The translations under genes were made by a program, and so were the position numbers. This document shows, one piece after another, positions 8,847 to 15,801 of a stretch of 34,875 nucleotides of DNA. Source of the stretch: Gammaproteobacteria bacterium (GTDB lineage Bacteria > Pseudomonadota > Gammaproteobacteria > Pseudomonadales > Litorivicinaceae); NCBI GenBank assembly GCA_002705795.1, contig PAHG01000013.1, positions 30,080-64,954 on the forward strand. Reading direction: 5' to 3'. Every line of letters begins with the position of its first letter. The first letter of the stretch is position 1. A model generated the notes under the pieces. That model was not told where the DNA came from and ran no database searches. It saw only the letters and a program-made list of their open reading frames with translations.

Positions 8847-10163
8847 GTGGTTTTAGATAAAAAAGAACCGTTCGTTGTTCAAGGCAGACTCTTTACCCCT
8901 CTCGACCAGAGGGAAGTTGACGAGCACCTCTACTACGACGACGGATTCTTAGTGGTCGGCGTTGATGGTCGGATTTTGTCCGTAGGCCCCAAGCTCCCCG
9001 AGGAGTACGCTCAAAATCAAGTCCACCGTACGCGGCATCTGATTGCTCCTGGGTTTGTCGACGCTCACGTACACTATCCACAGTTGCCGGTAATGGCCTC
9101 TTACGGGACCTCCCTCCTTGAATGGTTAGACAGGTACACGTTCCCAGAGGAGACCAGATACGGTGATCGATCATATGCAGGCTCGCGTGCTACTAAGTTT
9201 CTGAAACTTTCTCTGGAGAGGGGAGTTACGTCTGCCGCAATTTTCTCTACTATCCATGACGTCGCGTTGGAGGCCCTTCAAGCCTCAAATCATGATCTAG
9301 GCTTGAATCTCGTTTCGGGTATCACTGGCATGGACAGGGGCGCCCCCGATTCGTTATCGGTCGACATCGTTGCCTTCAAAGACATCAACGAGAAGGCAAT
9401 CGAGACCAGTCGGGGCTTAGAAAGATTTAGTTATGCGATAACGCCTCGGTTCGCACTCTCATGCTCCGAGGAGATGCTGGATTACTGTGGCCAACTTCTG
9501 GAATCAGACCAAAGCTTATTGATGCAAACTCATATTAATGAAACAGAAGATGAGATCCTGGCGACCTCAGCATTATTCCCCAGGGCCAGTGACTACCTAG
9601 ACGTGTACGCCTCTTTCGGGTTACTGGGGAGTCGGTCACTGTTTGCTCACGGGATCCACAATACTGAGACTGAGTATGACAGATGGGCTGAGTCAGGTGC
9701 GTCGGTGATCCACTGCCCTACAAGCAACACGTTTCTGGGTTCAGGGCTCTTCGATGCCGATGGATACGTCTCAAGAGGGATCAATGTTGGGCTAGGGAGC
9801 GACGTCGGTGGAGGATTTTCATTGAACCCCTTCGTGACGATGGCCGAGGCATACAAGGTCGCAAAGCTCAGGGGTAAGGTATTAGACCCGCTTCGCTTGA
9901 TGTATTGGCACACGCTCGGCGGCGCAAAGGCTATCCATCAACACGACTCCATCGGCTCACTTGAGCCAGGTAAGTATGCAGATTTTTGTCTCATTGACAT
10001 AACGAGCGACGAGGTGGGCTCTGAGTTATGGGAGCGGGCAGCTACTGTGCGAGAGAAATTGTTCAGCTTGATGTTCTTCATGCCTGACTCCAAGAACAGG
10101 GTCGTAGCGACATTCACCGACGGGGCTTTGCGCTGGCAAGATGAAATTCAATCAGATCTTTGA
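8847..10163 (+). CDS. guaD: Guanine deaminase
   Basis: Amidohydrolase (438 aa) that hydrolyses guanine to xanthine and ammonia, feeding XdhAB. The metal site begins with PGFVDAHVHYPQ (His74, His76) followed by the guanine-deaminase hallmark YGTSLLEWLDRYTFPEE. Further ligands lie in LLMQTHINET, FAHGIHN and GLGSDVGGG; the substrate region IHCPTSNTFLGSG is also typical. The start is GTG 8847 with GAGGT only 3 bases upstream, a tight spacing. A short ORF (MDHGMRSCGFR, ATG 8825 to stop 8860) overlaps this start and could couple translation. It follows xdhC by 59 bp and is probably co-transcribed with it. Confidence 0.95.
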   Translation: MVLDKKEPFVVQGRLFTPLDQREVDEHLYYDDGFLVVGVDGRILSVGPKLPEEYAQNQVHRTRHLIAPGFVDAHVHYPQLPVMASYGTSLLEWLDRYTFPEETRYGDRSYAGSRATKFLKLSLERGVTSAAIFSTIHDVALEALQASNHDLGLNLVSGITGMDRGAPDSLSVDIVAFKDINEKAIETSRGLERFSYAITPRFALSCSEEMLDYCGQLLESDQSLLMQTHINETEDEILATSALFPRASDYLDVYASFGLLGSRSLFAHGIHNTETEYDRWAESGASVIHCPTSNTFLGSGLFDADGYVSRGINVGLGSDVGGGFSLNPFVTMAEAYKVAKLRGKVLDPLRLMYWHTLGGAKAIHQHDSIGSLEPGKYADFCLIDITSDEVGSELWERAATVREKLFSLMFFMPDSKNRVVATFTDGALRWQDEIQSDL

Positions 10164-10238
10164 AATATGTGTGGTTCTGACACCCTCCTGTTTCTGTTCG
10201 ATGCGCATAAGAGGCTGTGGGTGTTTGAGGTGGTATCA

Positions 10239-10337
10239 ATGTCGCGTTACCTAGATTGGCTATTATTGGCGATCGTAGTGCTAGTCAGTCTAGCCTCACC
10301 TCTGATCGTGCTTGAATTCGTAAGCGGTAGGTACTGA
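10239..10337 (+). CDS. 32-aa single-helix membrane microprotein (unlisted small ORF)
   Basis: A 32-residue ORF too short for the supplied ORF track. It begins MSRYLDW and ends EFVSGRY, with an uninterrupted hydrophobic core of about 18-20 residues (LLLAIVVLVSLASPLIVLEF), as expected of a single membrane-spanning helix with a basic N-terminus. An excellent ribosome-binding site, GAGGTGG, lies 5 bases before the ATG. It sits 75 bp after guaD on the same strand, and its stop is one base from the stop of the convergent TPR gene, so it fills the gap exactly. I do not recognise the family. It could be a regulatory subunit of a membrane partner such as a permease or PuuD, or a lineage-specific protein. 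Chance ORFs rarely combine such a site with such a helix. Confidence 0.6.
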   Translation: MSRYLDWLLLAIVVLVSLASPLIVLEFVSGRY

Positions 10338-10338
10338 G

Positions 10339-10890
10339 TCAGATACGGGAATCAAGCGATTGTGTTCGTAAGAGCTGGATTCTTTCTTTAATTAGAACGT
10401 TTTCCGGCATCAGTTCGAGTAAGAGTTTTTCGGCTTGAATAGCCTTGTCGTATTGGAGCGTATTCTCAAGAATCATCGAGAGCCCGCCGAGAGCACCGAA
10501 ATGTCTGGGTTCTAAGGCCAATGTTTGTTGGATGTCTCGCAGTGATGCCTCGAAATCTCCGACCATAAAGTAGGCTGTGGCCCGACGGTTCCAACCCTCA
10601 GCGAACTGCGGTGCCGCCTCAATCACGCGAGTGAATTGGTTAATCGCGGTCTGCAACTGGCCGAGGTGCAGTGCTCGCATCCCTTGGTCGAATATTGTCT
10701 GAAGAGCTCTAGACCCCTCCGGGAGCTCGTACCAATGAAGCCAGATTTTATTCTGGATCGATGATATTTTTATTAAGTCATTTGATTGCTGAAGAGCCCG
10801 GAATAACCCGTCAAGTTCGGGATTTGTTTGATCCGACCTCACAAAAATTGAGAAGGCCGCTAAAACCATGAACACCATGACGCGTTTCAT
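10339..10890 (-). CDS. Exported TPR-repeat protein in the puuD operon
   Basis: A 183-aa protein with an N-terminal signal peptide (MKRVMVFMVLAAFSIFVRS) and tetratricopeptide repeats in its second half: GMRALHLGQLQTAINQF, AEGWNRRATAYFMVGDFEAS and LEPRHFGALGGLSMILEN. I moved the start from 10938 to ATG 10890 because that ATG begins a clean signal peptide and has AGGTGG 11 bases upstream. TPR proteins of this shape are widespread in proteobacteria as exported scaffolds of unknown role. It is the last gene of the leftward unit puuD-hiuH-TPR. It may help assemble or stabilise the membrane cytochrome PuuD, but that is inference from position only. Confidence 0.82.
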   Translation of the reverse strand: MKRVMVFMVLAAFSIFVRSDQTNPELDGLFRALQQSNDLIKISSIQNKIWLHWYELPEGSRALQTIFDQGMRALHLGQLQTAINQFTRVIEAAPQFAEGWNRRATAYFMVGDFEASLRDIQQTLALEPRHFGALGGLSMILENTLQYDKAIQAEKLLLELMPENVLIKERIQLLRTQSLDSRI

Positions 10891-10960
10891 TATGCGCACA
10901 GCCACCTCTTCTGGCTTGTCGGATGTCAAGTTTATCAAAAACGATCACAGTTAGGGGTAA

Positions 10961-11308
10961 TTAACTGCCACGATAGGTCGAGTATCCGTAGGGACTTAAT
11001 AACAAAGGTACGTGGTAGTGTGTATCCTCGGAGATGCCGAATCGCACAGGAACAACGTCAAGGAAAGGGTAATCTGGAAGCGTCAATCCGAGTTTTCTTA
11101 GATAATCCCCGGCGTGGAAAGTGATTTCGTAGACCCCGACGAGAGCCTCTTTTTCTCTAAGTAATTCTTCGGATACGCGACCATCGGCGTTGGTAGTAAA
11201 AACGCCAAGCTCCTTTGGCTGCGGCTCAAGACGTTTGAGCGTTATTTTTAGGCCCTGGGCCGGTGTCCCGTTGGCTGTATCGAGCACGTGTGTCGAGAGA
11301 GTTGTCAT
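10961..11308 (-). CDS. hiuH: 5-hydroxyisourate hydrolase (transthyretin-related)
   Basis: Hydrolyses 5-hydroxyisourate to OHCU, the second step after urate oxidation. The 115-aa protein is normal length for the family. The N-terminal LSTHVLDTANG (His7), Arg44 in DGRVSEELL, the HYHVPLLLSPYGYSTY segment and the diagnostic C-terminal YRGS are all present. ATG 11308 has GGAGA about 6 bases upstream. It lies between puuD (95-bp gap) and the TPR gene on the same strand, consistent with one transcript. No signal peptide, so cytoplasmic. There is nothing aberrant in the sequence. Confidence 0.96.
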   Translation of the reverse strand: MTTLSTHVLDTANGTPAQGLKITLKRLEPQPKELGVFTTNADGRVSEELLREKEALVGVYEITFHAGDYLRKLGLTLPDYPFLDVVPVRFGISEDTHYHVPLLLSPYGYSTYRGS

Positions 11309-11402
11309 TATCGTCTCCGGGTTAATATAGCTACTTTAGAGAGGCGGGTTTCCAGGACCAATCGCTCCTGGACGCCGCTGCGCACTAATACCTCGAGGCA
11401 TG

Positions 11403-12584
11403 TTAATGCGTCTCCAACCAGCGGCCCAGGATCGCGCGTTCTCCTGCGGTCATCTGCGTCAAATTACCAGGCGGCATCGCCTCAGATGCAACCGACTGTG
11501 CGTACACTTGTTGCTTGTACCGTTGGACATCGGCGAGGGTCTCAAGGACAACACCCTTCGGCGGCGCAGAGAAACCTGACATCGTGGGTTGCGCGGCATG
11601 ACAGCCCGTGCAGTGTGTTGATACGATGATCTCGACATCTTTGTTTTCGATTATCTGATGGGAATCCAAGGAGATAGCTGTTGGCCTAGCCCAGACTGCT
11701 AACGTCACGATAAGCGCAGATGCCACTGGCCACTGCCATTTCACCCGGAACCCATCCGCACCGGCGTGCCCTGCATTGAAATAGTCTCGGATAATTGCGC
11801 CGATTAGGACTACGAGAGCGACTAAAATCCACAAGTCCTCTCCCGCAAAGGTCATGGGGTAGTGATTCGAGAGCATCATGAAAAGTACGGGTAGCGTTAG
11901 GTAGTTGTTGTGTGTAGAACGCTGCTTGGCTTGCTGACCTAGGGTAGGATCTGGCGCCTCACCCCGCTGAAGCGAGGCGACGACCTTTTTCTGATTAGGG
12001 ATAATGATGAAGAACACGTTACCGGTCATCCAGGTCGCAACCAAGGCCCCCACGTGTAGGAGCGCGGCGCGCGAGCTGAAGATCTCGCTGTAGGCGTAAG
12101 CAGATGCTACGACCACCGCATACACAAGAATGCCCAGCACTCGCAGATCCTTCCCGATCGGTGTCTTGCAGAGTCCGTCGTATATGAACCAGCCGAGGGC
12201 CAGTGACCCCAAAGACAGTCCGACCGCCTGTGTCACTGAAAGGTCAGCTACCGAAGGATCGATCAGGAATACCTGCGCCCCCCAGTAGTAAGTAACGGCC
12301 AGTAGTGAGAAGCCACTGACCCAGGTGAAATAGCTCTCATACTTGAACCAGTGGAGCTCTTTCGGCATCGTATCCGGTGCCACGAGATATTTTTGAACGT
12401 GGTAAAATCCACCGCCGTGGACGCTCCAAGATTCGCCGTACACGCTCTTAGGTGAGCGTTCGGCCTTGCGAAGCGAGAGGTCAAGCCAAACAAAATAGAA
12501 CGAGCTACCTATCCACGCGATCGCCGTGATTACGTGGAGCCATCGTAGGAGTAGGCTTGCCCATTCCATCCAGTAGTCAGCCAT
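11403..12584 (-). CDS. puuD: Membrane urate hydroxylase with C-terminal cytochrome c (PuuD)
   Basis: Membrane-bound urate oxidase that converts urate to 5-hydroxyisourate and passes electrons to the respiratory chain, unlike the soluble O2-dependent uricase. The 393-aa protein starts with LLLRWLHVITAIAWIGSSFYFVWLD, typical of the PuuD membrane domain. It has about eight hydrophobic segments up to residue 300, then a cytochrome c domain with heme motif CTGCH (325-329) and probable axial Met370 in AMPPGN. It is divergent from puuE across a 107-bp region carrying a strong inverted repeat, and leads the leftward unit puuD-hiuH-TPR. Using PuuD avoids peroxide formation by classical uricase (known for the family). 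Confidence 0.95.
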   Translation of the reverse strand: MADYWMEWASLLLRWLHVITAIAWIGSSFYFVWLDLSLRKAERSPKSVYGESWSVHGGGFYHVQKYLVAPDTMPKELHWFKYESYFTWVSGFSLLAVTYYWGAQVFLIDPSVADLSVTQAVGLSLGSLALGWFIYDGLCKTPIGKDLRVLGILVYAVVVASAYAYSEIFSSRAALLHVGALVATWMTGNVFFIIIPNQKKVVASLQRGEAPDPTLGQQAKQRSTHNNYLTLPVLFMMLSNHYPMTFAGEDLWILVALVVLIGAIIRDYFNAGHAGADGFRVKWQWPVASALIVTLAVWARPTAISLDSHQIIENKDVEIIVSTHCTGCHAAQPTMSGFSAPPKGVVLETLADVQRYKQQVYAQSVASEAMPPGNLTQMTAGERAILGRWLETH

Positions 12585-12619
12585 AGTTTATCCTCTAGGC
12601 GGTGAAGTGGTTTTCAGGG

Positions 12620-12644
12620 AGTCCGGAGACCGTTACTCTGGACT
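12620..12644. promoter_or_regulatory. Inverted repeat between puuD and puuE (candidate operator)
   Basis: The 107-bp divergent promoter region between puuD and puuE holds AGTCCGGAG (12620-12628), a 7-base spacer and CTCTGGACT (12636-12644): 9-bp arms with one mismatch. Placement between two divergent pathway operons suggests a dimeric regulator controlling both, perhaps sensing urate or allantoin. A second small palindrome, TGTTAACA, lies at 12666-12673 just before the puuE ribosome-binding site. No regulator is encoded in the window and no known consensus was recognised. Confidence 0.45.
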
Positions 12645-12691
12645 AATTCTGTGGTTCATTGCTTATGTTAACAAATAAGTGGAGATAGAAA

Positions 12692-13612
12692 TTGGGACAC
12701 GGATATCCGCGGGACTTAAAGGGCTATAAGGGACAGCCGCCTCATCCAAATTGGCCGGCTAACGCCCGTGTCGCAGTCCAGTTCGTATTGAACTACGAGG
12801 AGGGCGCCGAAAATTCTATCCTTCACGGGGACCCGGCCAGCGAAGTGTTCCTTTCCGAGATCATCGGCGCCCAACCGTTTGAGGGCCGCCGACACTTATC
12901 GATGGAGTCGATCTATGAGTACGGATCGCGCGCCGGTGTCTGGCGTATCTTGGAGCTCTTCCGGTCACGCCAGGTTCCCCTGACAGTTTTCGGCACCGCC
13001 ATGGCAATGGAAAGGCATCCAGAGGTGGTCGAGTCATTCCTGCGAGACGACCACGAGATCGCGAGCCATGGCTACCGGTGGATTAACTATGACGGGTTCT
13101 CTGAATCAGATGAGCGAGAACACATAGAGACCGCGATTGAGATCCATACGCGCCTGACGGGCGAGAAGCCGGCCGGCTGGTACACGGGACGGACCAGCGA
13201 GCATACCCGTGGCCTGGTCGCTCGGTATGACCATATTGAATATGACGCCGACGATTATTCGGATGACCTACCGTTCTGGAGCAGGGTCGAGACCAGACGC
13301 CCACACCTTGTTGTACCCTACACCCTCGACACCAATGACATGCGGTTTGCGACGGCCCAGGGCTTCCACACGGCTGAGCAGTTCTATCAGTATCTCAAGG
13401 ACGCGTTTGATGTGCTGTATCTTGAGGGTGAGACGGCCCCCAAAATGATGTCCATAGGCTTGCACTGCCGTCTGATCGGCAGGCCAGCCCGTTTCAGGGC
13501 AATTCAGCAATTTCTTGACTATGTATTGGCTCACGACCGGGTCTGGGTAGCGCGTCGAGTTGATATTGCCAGGCATTGGGCCAGAGAGCATCCTCACGTG
13601 GTAGTTTCGTGA
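12692..13612 (+). CDS. puuE: Allantoinase, polysaccharide-deacetylase type (PuuE)
   Basis: Cofactor-independent allantoinase of the NodB/polysaccharide-deacetylase fold, hydrolysing allantoin to allantoate; an analogue, not homologue, of AllB. The family opening is clear: YPRDLKGYKGQPPHPNWP then VAVQFVLNYEEGAENSILHGD. The NodB-like segment EIASHGYRWINY and GWYTGRTSEHTR follow. Length 306 aa is typical. The start is TTG 12692, the only start fitting the family N-terminus: an in-frame TAG lies one codon upstream, and GGAG is 7 bases before it. The uraD GTG overlaps its stop as GTGA, so translation is coupled. It heads the operon puuE-uraD-alc-allA. Confidence 0.95.
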   Translation: MGHGYPRDLKGYKGQPPHPNWPANARVAVQFVLNYEEGAENSILHGDPASEVFLSEIIGAQPFEGRRHLSMESIYEYGSRAGVWRILELFRSRQVPLTVFGTAMAMERHPEVVESFLRDDHEIASHGYRWINYDGFSESDEREHIETAIEIHTRLTGEKPAGWYTGRTSEHTRGLVARYDHIEYDADDYSDDLPFWSRVETRRPHLVVPYTLDTNDMRFATAQGFHTAEQFYQYLKDAFDVLYLEGETAPKMMSIGLHCRLIGRPARFRAIQQFLDYVLAHDRVWVARRVDIARHWAREHPHVVVS

Positions 13613-14121
13613 CCCGATCTCCTTACCCTGAGCGATTAGATCATCACGATTTTGTCGACGTATTTGGCTCCGTGTATGAGCACTCCAAATGGGTCGCTGA
13701 GGCCATCTATCCGTCCACGACACCCGGGATTGATGTGGTGTCGATGGCGGAACAGATGCGGTCCGTGGTTGAGACAGCGTCGCGAGAGTTGAAGCTGGAT
13801 CTCCTTCGCGCGCACCCGGATTTAGCTGGTCGGCTGAGCTTGGCCGAGCTCACGGACTCGTCGCGCGCCGAACAGACGAGTGCGGGGCTGGACCAGTGCA
13901 CACCTGACGAGCTGCGCGAGTTTCAGGAACTGAACGCCGCATACACCGACAGGTTCGGGTTCCCGTTTATATTTGCGGTGAAGGGTTTCCATCGAACCGA
14001 TATTTTGGAAGCATTCCGTGTCAGGGTGACGCATCCGCCGGAAGAAGAATTTAAGACAGCAATCGAACAGGTCCATCGGATTGCGAAATTGCGTTTGGAG
14101 ACTATAGCTAATGAAAATTGA
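13609..14121 (+). CDS. uraD: OHCU decarboxylase
   Basis: Decarboxylates 2-oxo-4-hydroxy-4-carboxy-5-ureidoimidazoline to S-allantoin, completing the uricase-independent set PuuD-HiuH-UraD. Conserved segments are FVDVFGSVYEHSKWVAE near the start, LLRAHPDLAGRL (His69 region) and SRAEQTSAGL, then FGFPFIFAVKG. I use GTG 13609 (170 aa) rather than the upstream start at 13576, because it overlaps the puuE stop as GTGA and matches the family length. It overlaps allantoicase by 11 bp. Note the pathway order is split: puuD and hiuH are on the opposite strand, while uraD travels with the later steps. Confidence 0.94.
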   Translation: MTRSPYPERLDHHDFVDVFGSVYEHSKWVAEAIYPSTTPGIDVVSMAEQMRSVVETASRELKLDLLRAHPDLAGRLSLAELTDSSRAEQTSAGLDQCTPDELREFQELNAAYTDRFGFPFIFAVKGFHRTDILEAFRVRVTHPPEEEFKTAIEQVHRIAKLRLETIANEN

Positions 14122-15109
14122 GACCAACCTGCCTGCTTTTGCGGTGAACTGCGAAAACCTTGCGAGCGCAAAAGCTGGGGCCGAAGCGGTAGACTGTAGC
14201 GATGATTTTTTTGCGGATAAATCGAGACTGCTCTCCGACTCTGAGCCGGAATTTTACAAGGGTTGGTTTGACGATCACGGCCAATACATGGATGGTTGGG
14301 AATCACGGCGGCGGAGAACTACCGGAAACGACTGGTGCCTGATCAGGCTGGCGAAACCCGGTCGGATCGTCGGTTTCGATATCAACACGGCGCATTTTAC
14401 AGGTAACTACCCTCCCGGTGCCTCGATAGATGGCTCGTCGAGTGAGGGCGTTCCCTCGGATGATGATTGGCAGGAACTCTTGGAACCCGTCACCCTGACC
14501 GGTGACAAACAACACTTCTTTGAGTCTCAGTCCCACGAAAAACCGATCCGGTGGGTCAGGCTCAATATATACCCCGACGGAGGTGTGGCGAGACTCAAAG
14601 TCTATGGCGAGGCAGACGACGGTCTGGGTAATGAGGACACAAGTACTCAGCCGAACAATGAGCTGTCTGCCCTCCGGTTTGGTGGCCGTGTGGTGACCTA
14701 CTCTAACGCGCACTACGGAAACCCAGAGTTCATCTTGACCCCCGGCAGGGGGAAGAATATGGGCGATGGATGGGAGACCGCCCGGCGCCGAGTGCCCGGC
14801 AATGAGTGGATTATTATCAGGCTAGGGAGGATCGGGATTATAGAGCGTCTTGAGATCGATACGGCCCACTTCAAAGGGAACTACCCCTCGGGATGTACGC
14901 TGCAGGCGGCCCTGTCTCCGCACCTTCAAGAGGAGGCGTTGGTGGCCCAGGCGATGTTTTGGGACGAGGTCCTGGATTACAGCGAACTGACCGCAGACTC
15001 TGTTCATTCTTTTGACCTCAAGAAACTGGGGGTAGTGTCCCACGTGAAATTAAATATCTATCCGGACGGCGGGGTGTCACGGGTTCGAATCTTTGGTGAG
15101 GCGAACTAA
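14111..15109 (+). CDS. alc: Allantoicase
   Basis: Hydrolyses allantoate to urea and ureidoglycolate. The 332-aa protein consists of two homologous beta-sandwich repeats, visible as paired motifs: DGWESRRRRTTGNDWCLIRL near residue 58 and DGWETARRRVPGNEWIIIRL near 219, each followed by an IDTAHF/INTAHF-GNYP segment and ending WVRLNIYPDGG or HVKLNIYPDGG. ATG 14111 lies inside the uraD end, with GGAG 10 bases upstream. Its stop shares a base with the allA start (TAATG). The urea released here is the link to the urease and urea genes downstream. Bacterial allantoicases are usually given alc or allC-type names; function is clear. Confidence 0.95.
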   Translation: MKIETNLPAFAVNCENLASAKAGAEAVDCSDDFFADKSRLLSDSEPEFYKGWFDDHGQYMDGWESRRRRTTGNDWCLIRLAKPGRIVGFDINTAHFTGNYPPGASIDGSSSEGVPSDDDWQELLEPVTLTGDKQHFFESQSHEKPIRWVRLNIYPDGGVARLKVYGEADDGLGNEDTSTQPNNELSALRFGGRVVTYSNAHYGNPEFILTPGRGKNMGDGWETARRRVPGNEWIIIRLGRIGIIERLEIDTAHFKGNYPSGCTLQAALSPHLQEEALVAQAMFWDEVLDYSELTADSVHSFDLKKLGVVSHVKLNIYPDGGVSRVRIFGEAN

Positions 15110-15588
15110 TGTTAAATATTCAACCACAGCGGTTAACACGCGAAGCGTTTGCCCCGTTCGGAGACGTCATTGAAATTGAAGGGTCCGAGCAGTTCGAGAT
15201 TAACTCGGGCTACACGACACGTGTTCACGATCTGATCGACGTCCAGCTAGGTGGTGAGAATGCGAGGGCACAGTTCAGCTTTTTCTTGGGCAGGCCGCGC
15301 CCCCTAGAAATAAGGATGCTAGAGAGACATCCTCTGGGAAGTCAGGCCTTTTATCCGACAGATAACAAGCGGTGGTTGGTGGTCGTCGCCACAGAACCAA
15401 AACCAGAAGAAGTTCGTGCGTTTTGGGCGACCGGCAAGCAGGGGGTGAACTATCATCAAAACGTCTGGCACCACCCTCTGCTGGTAATCGAGCCTCAGCA
15501 GTTTGTCATAATTGACCGCGGCGGGGATGGACATAATTGTGACGAGACAGAGCTTGATACTGCGGTTCTGATTAAGCTGAATGAGTGA
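15109..15588 (+). CDS. allA: Ureidoglycolate lyase
   Basis: Cleaves ureidoglycolate to glyoxylate and the second urea, ending the purine ring pathway. The cupin-like 159-aa protein has the family marks LTREAFAPFGDVIE at the start, ERHPLGSQAFYP and GVNYHQNVWHHPLLVIE near the end. Its ATG overlaps the last base of allantoicase. A strong hairpin follows two bases after its stop, so it ends the puuE operon. An ammonia-releasing ureidoglycolate amidohydrolase is not present in the window, so two ureas rather than ammonia are expected. Confidence 0.95.
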   Translation: MLNIQPQRLTREAFAPFGDVIEIEGSEQFEINSGYTTRVHDLIDVQLGGENARAQFSFFLGRPRPLEIRMLERHPLGSQAFYPTDNKRWLVVVATEPKPEEVRAFWATGKQGVNYHQNVWHHPLLVIEPQQFVIIDRGGDGHNCDETELDTAVLIKLNE

Positions 15589-15589
15589 A

Positions 15590-15626
15590 AATGGTGCGGC
15601 GCACTATAACAGGGCGCCGCACCATT
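15590..15626 (+). terminator. Strong hairpin after allA (terminator; overlaps NtrC-like half-sites)
   Basis: Perfect 13-bp inverted repeat: AATGGTGCGGCGC (15590-15602) and GCGCCGCACCATT (15614-15626) with an 11-base loop, starting right after the allA stop. The following sequence is T-rich only later (CAATTTTC), so it is not a textbook intrinsic terminator, but it should stall or end transcription into urtA. Its outer arms contain AATGGTGC/GCACCATT, resembling NtrC half-sites, so it may have a second role. Confidence 0.7.
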
Positions 15627-15648
15627 ACTGGTCAATTTTCGCACCATT
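15600..15648. promoter_or_regulatory. Candidate NtrC enhancer region upstream of urtA
   Basis: Two exact copies of GCACCATT (15619-15626 and 15641-15648) lie 22 bp apart, about two helical turns. A further 17-base stretch at 15600-15616 (CGCACT-N5-AGGGCG) matches the NtrC consensus TGCACY-N5-RGTGCA at about 9 of 12 positions. They sit roughly 90-135 bp upstream of the sigma-54-type promoter of urtA, the usual enhancer distance. No copy is a perfect site, so this is tentative. Confidence 0.4.
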
Positions 15649-15734
15649 TTATTCCAAAAAGTTTTCTTATCTTCGAGTTGCAAAAATAAAGTATTTTCTT
15701 TGAAATCAGTCGCTAAGTGGCTTCCAAGTCGTGT

Positions 15735-15750
15735 TGGCACATTCTCTGCT
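15735..15750 (+). promoter_or_regulatory. Sigma-54-type promoter of urtABCDE
   Basis: TGGCAC-ATTCT-CTGCT matches the RpoN consensus TGGCAC-N5-TTGCW with the invariant GG and GC at the correct spacing and one deviation (C for the first T of the -12 element). The predicted start is around 15761, leaving a leader of about 40 bases before urtA. Urea transporters are commonly nitrogen-regulated through NtrC and RpoN, which supports the call. Confidence 0.65.
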
Positions 15751-15760
15751 GAGATCCCTT

Positions 15761-15778
15761 TTGCGAGTGTCATCGCAA
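15761..15778 (+). promoter_or_regulatory. 5' leader stem-loop of urtA mRNA
   Basis: TTGCGA (15761-15766), a 6-base loop and TCGCAA (15773-15778) form a perfect 6-bp inverted repeat located exactly where the sigma-54 promoter predicts the transcript to begin. A hairpin at the extreme 5' end could stabilise the mRNA; alternatively it is a DNA operator. It lies before the GGAG ribosome-binding site and leaves that site free. Confidence 0.35.
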
Positions 15779-15801
15779 GCAATTTCAAATGGAGAATTTC
15801 T

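Noticed and set aside
9906-9921. TGGCAC near the end of guaD as a possible RpoN promoter for the microprotein
   Set aside because: The -12 position reads CGGCG, lacks TTGC, and is over 300 bp from the next start.
15700-15801. In-frame extension upstream of UrtA
   Set aside because: It covers the sigma-54 promoter and leader; ATG 15802 has GGAG and begins a normal signal peptide.
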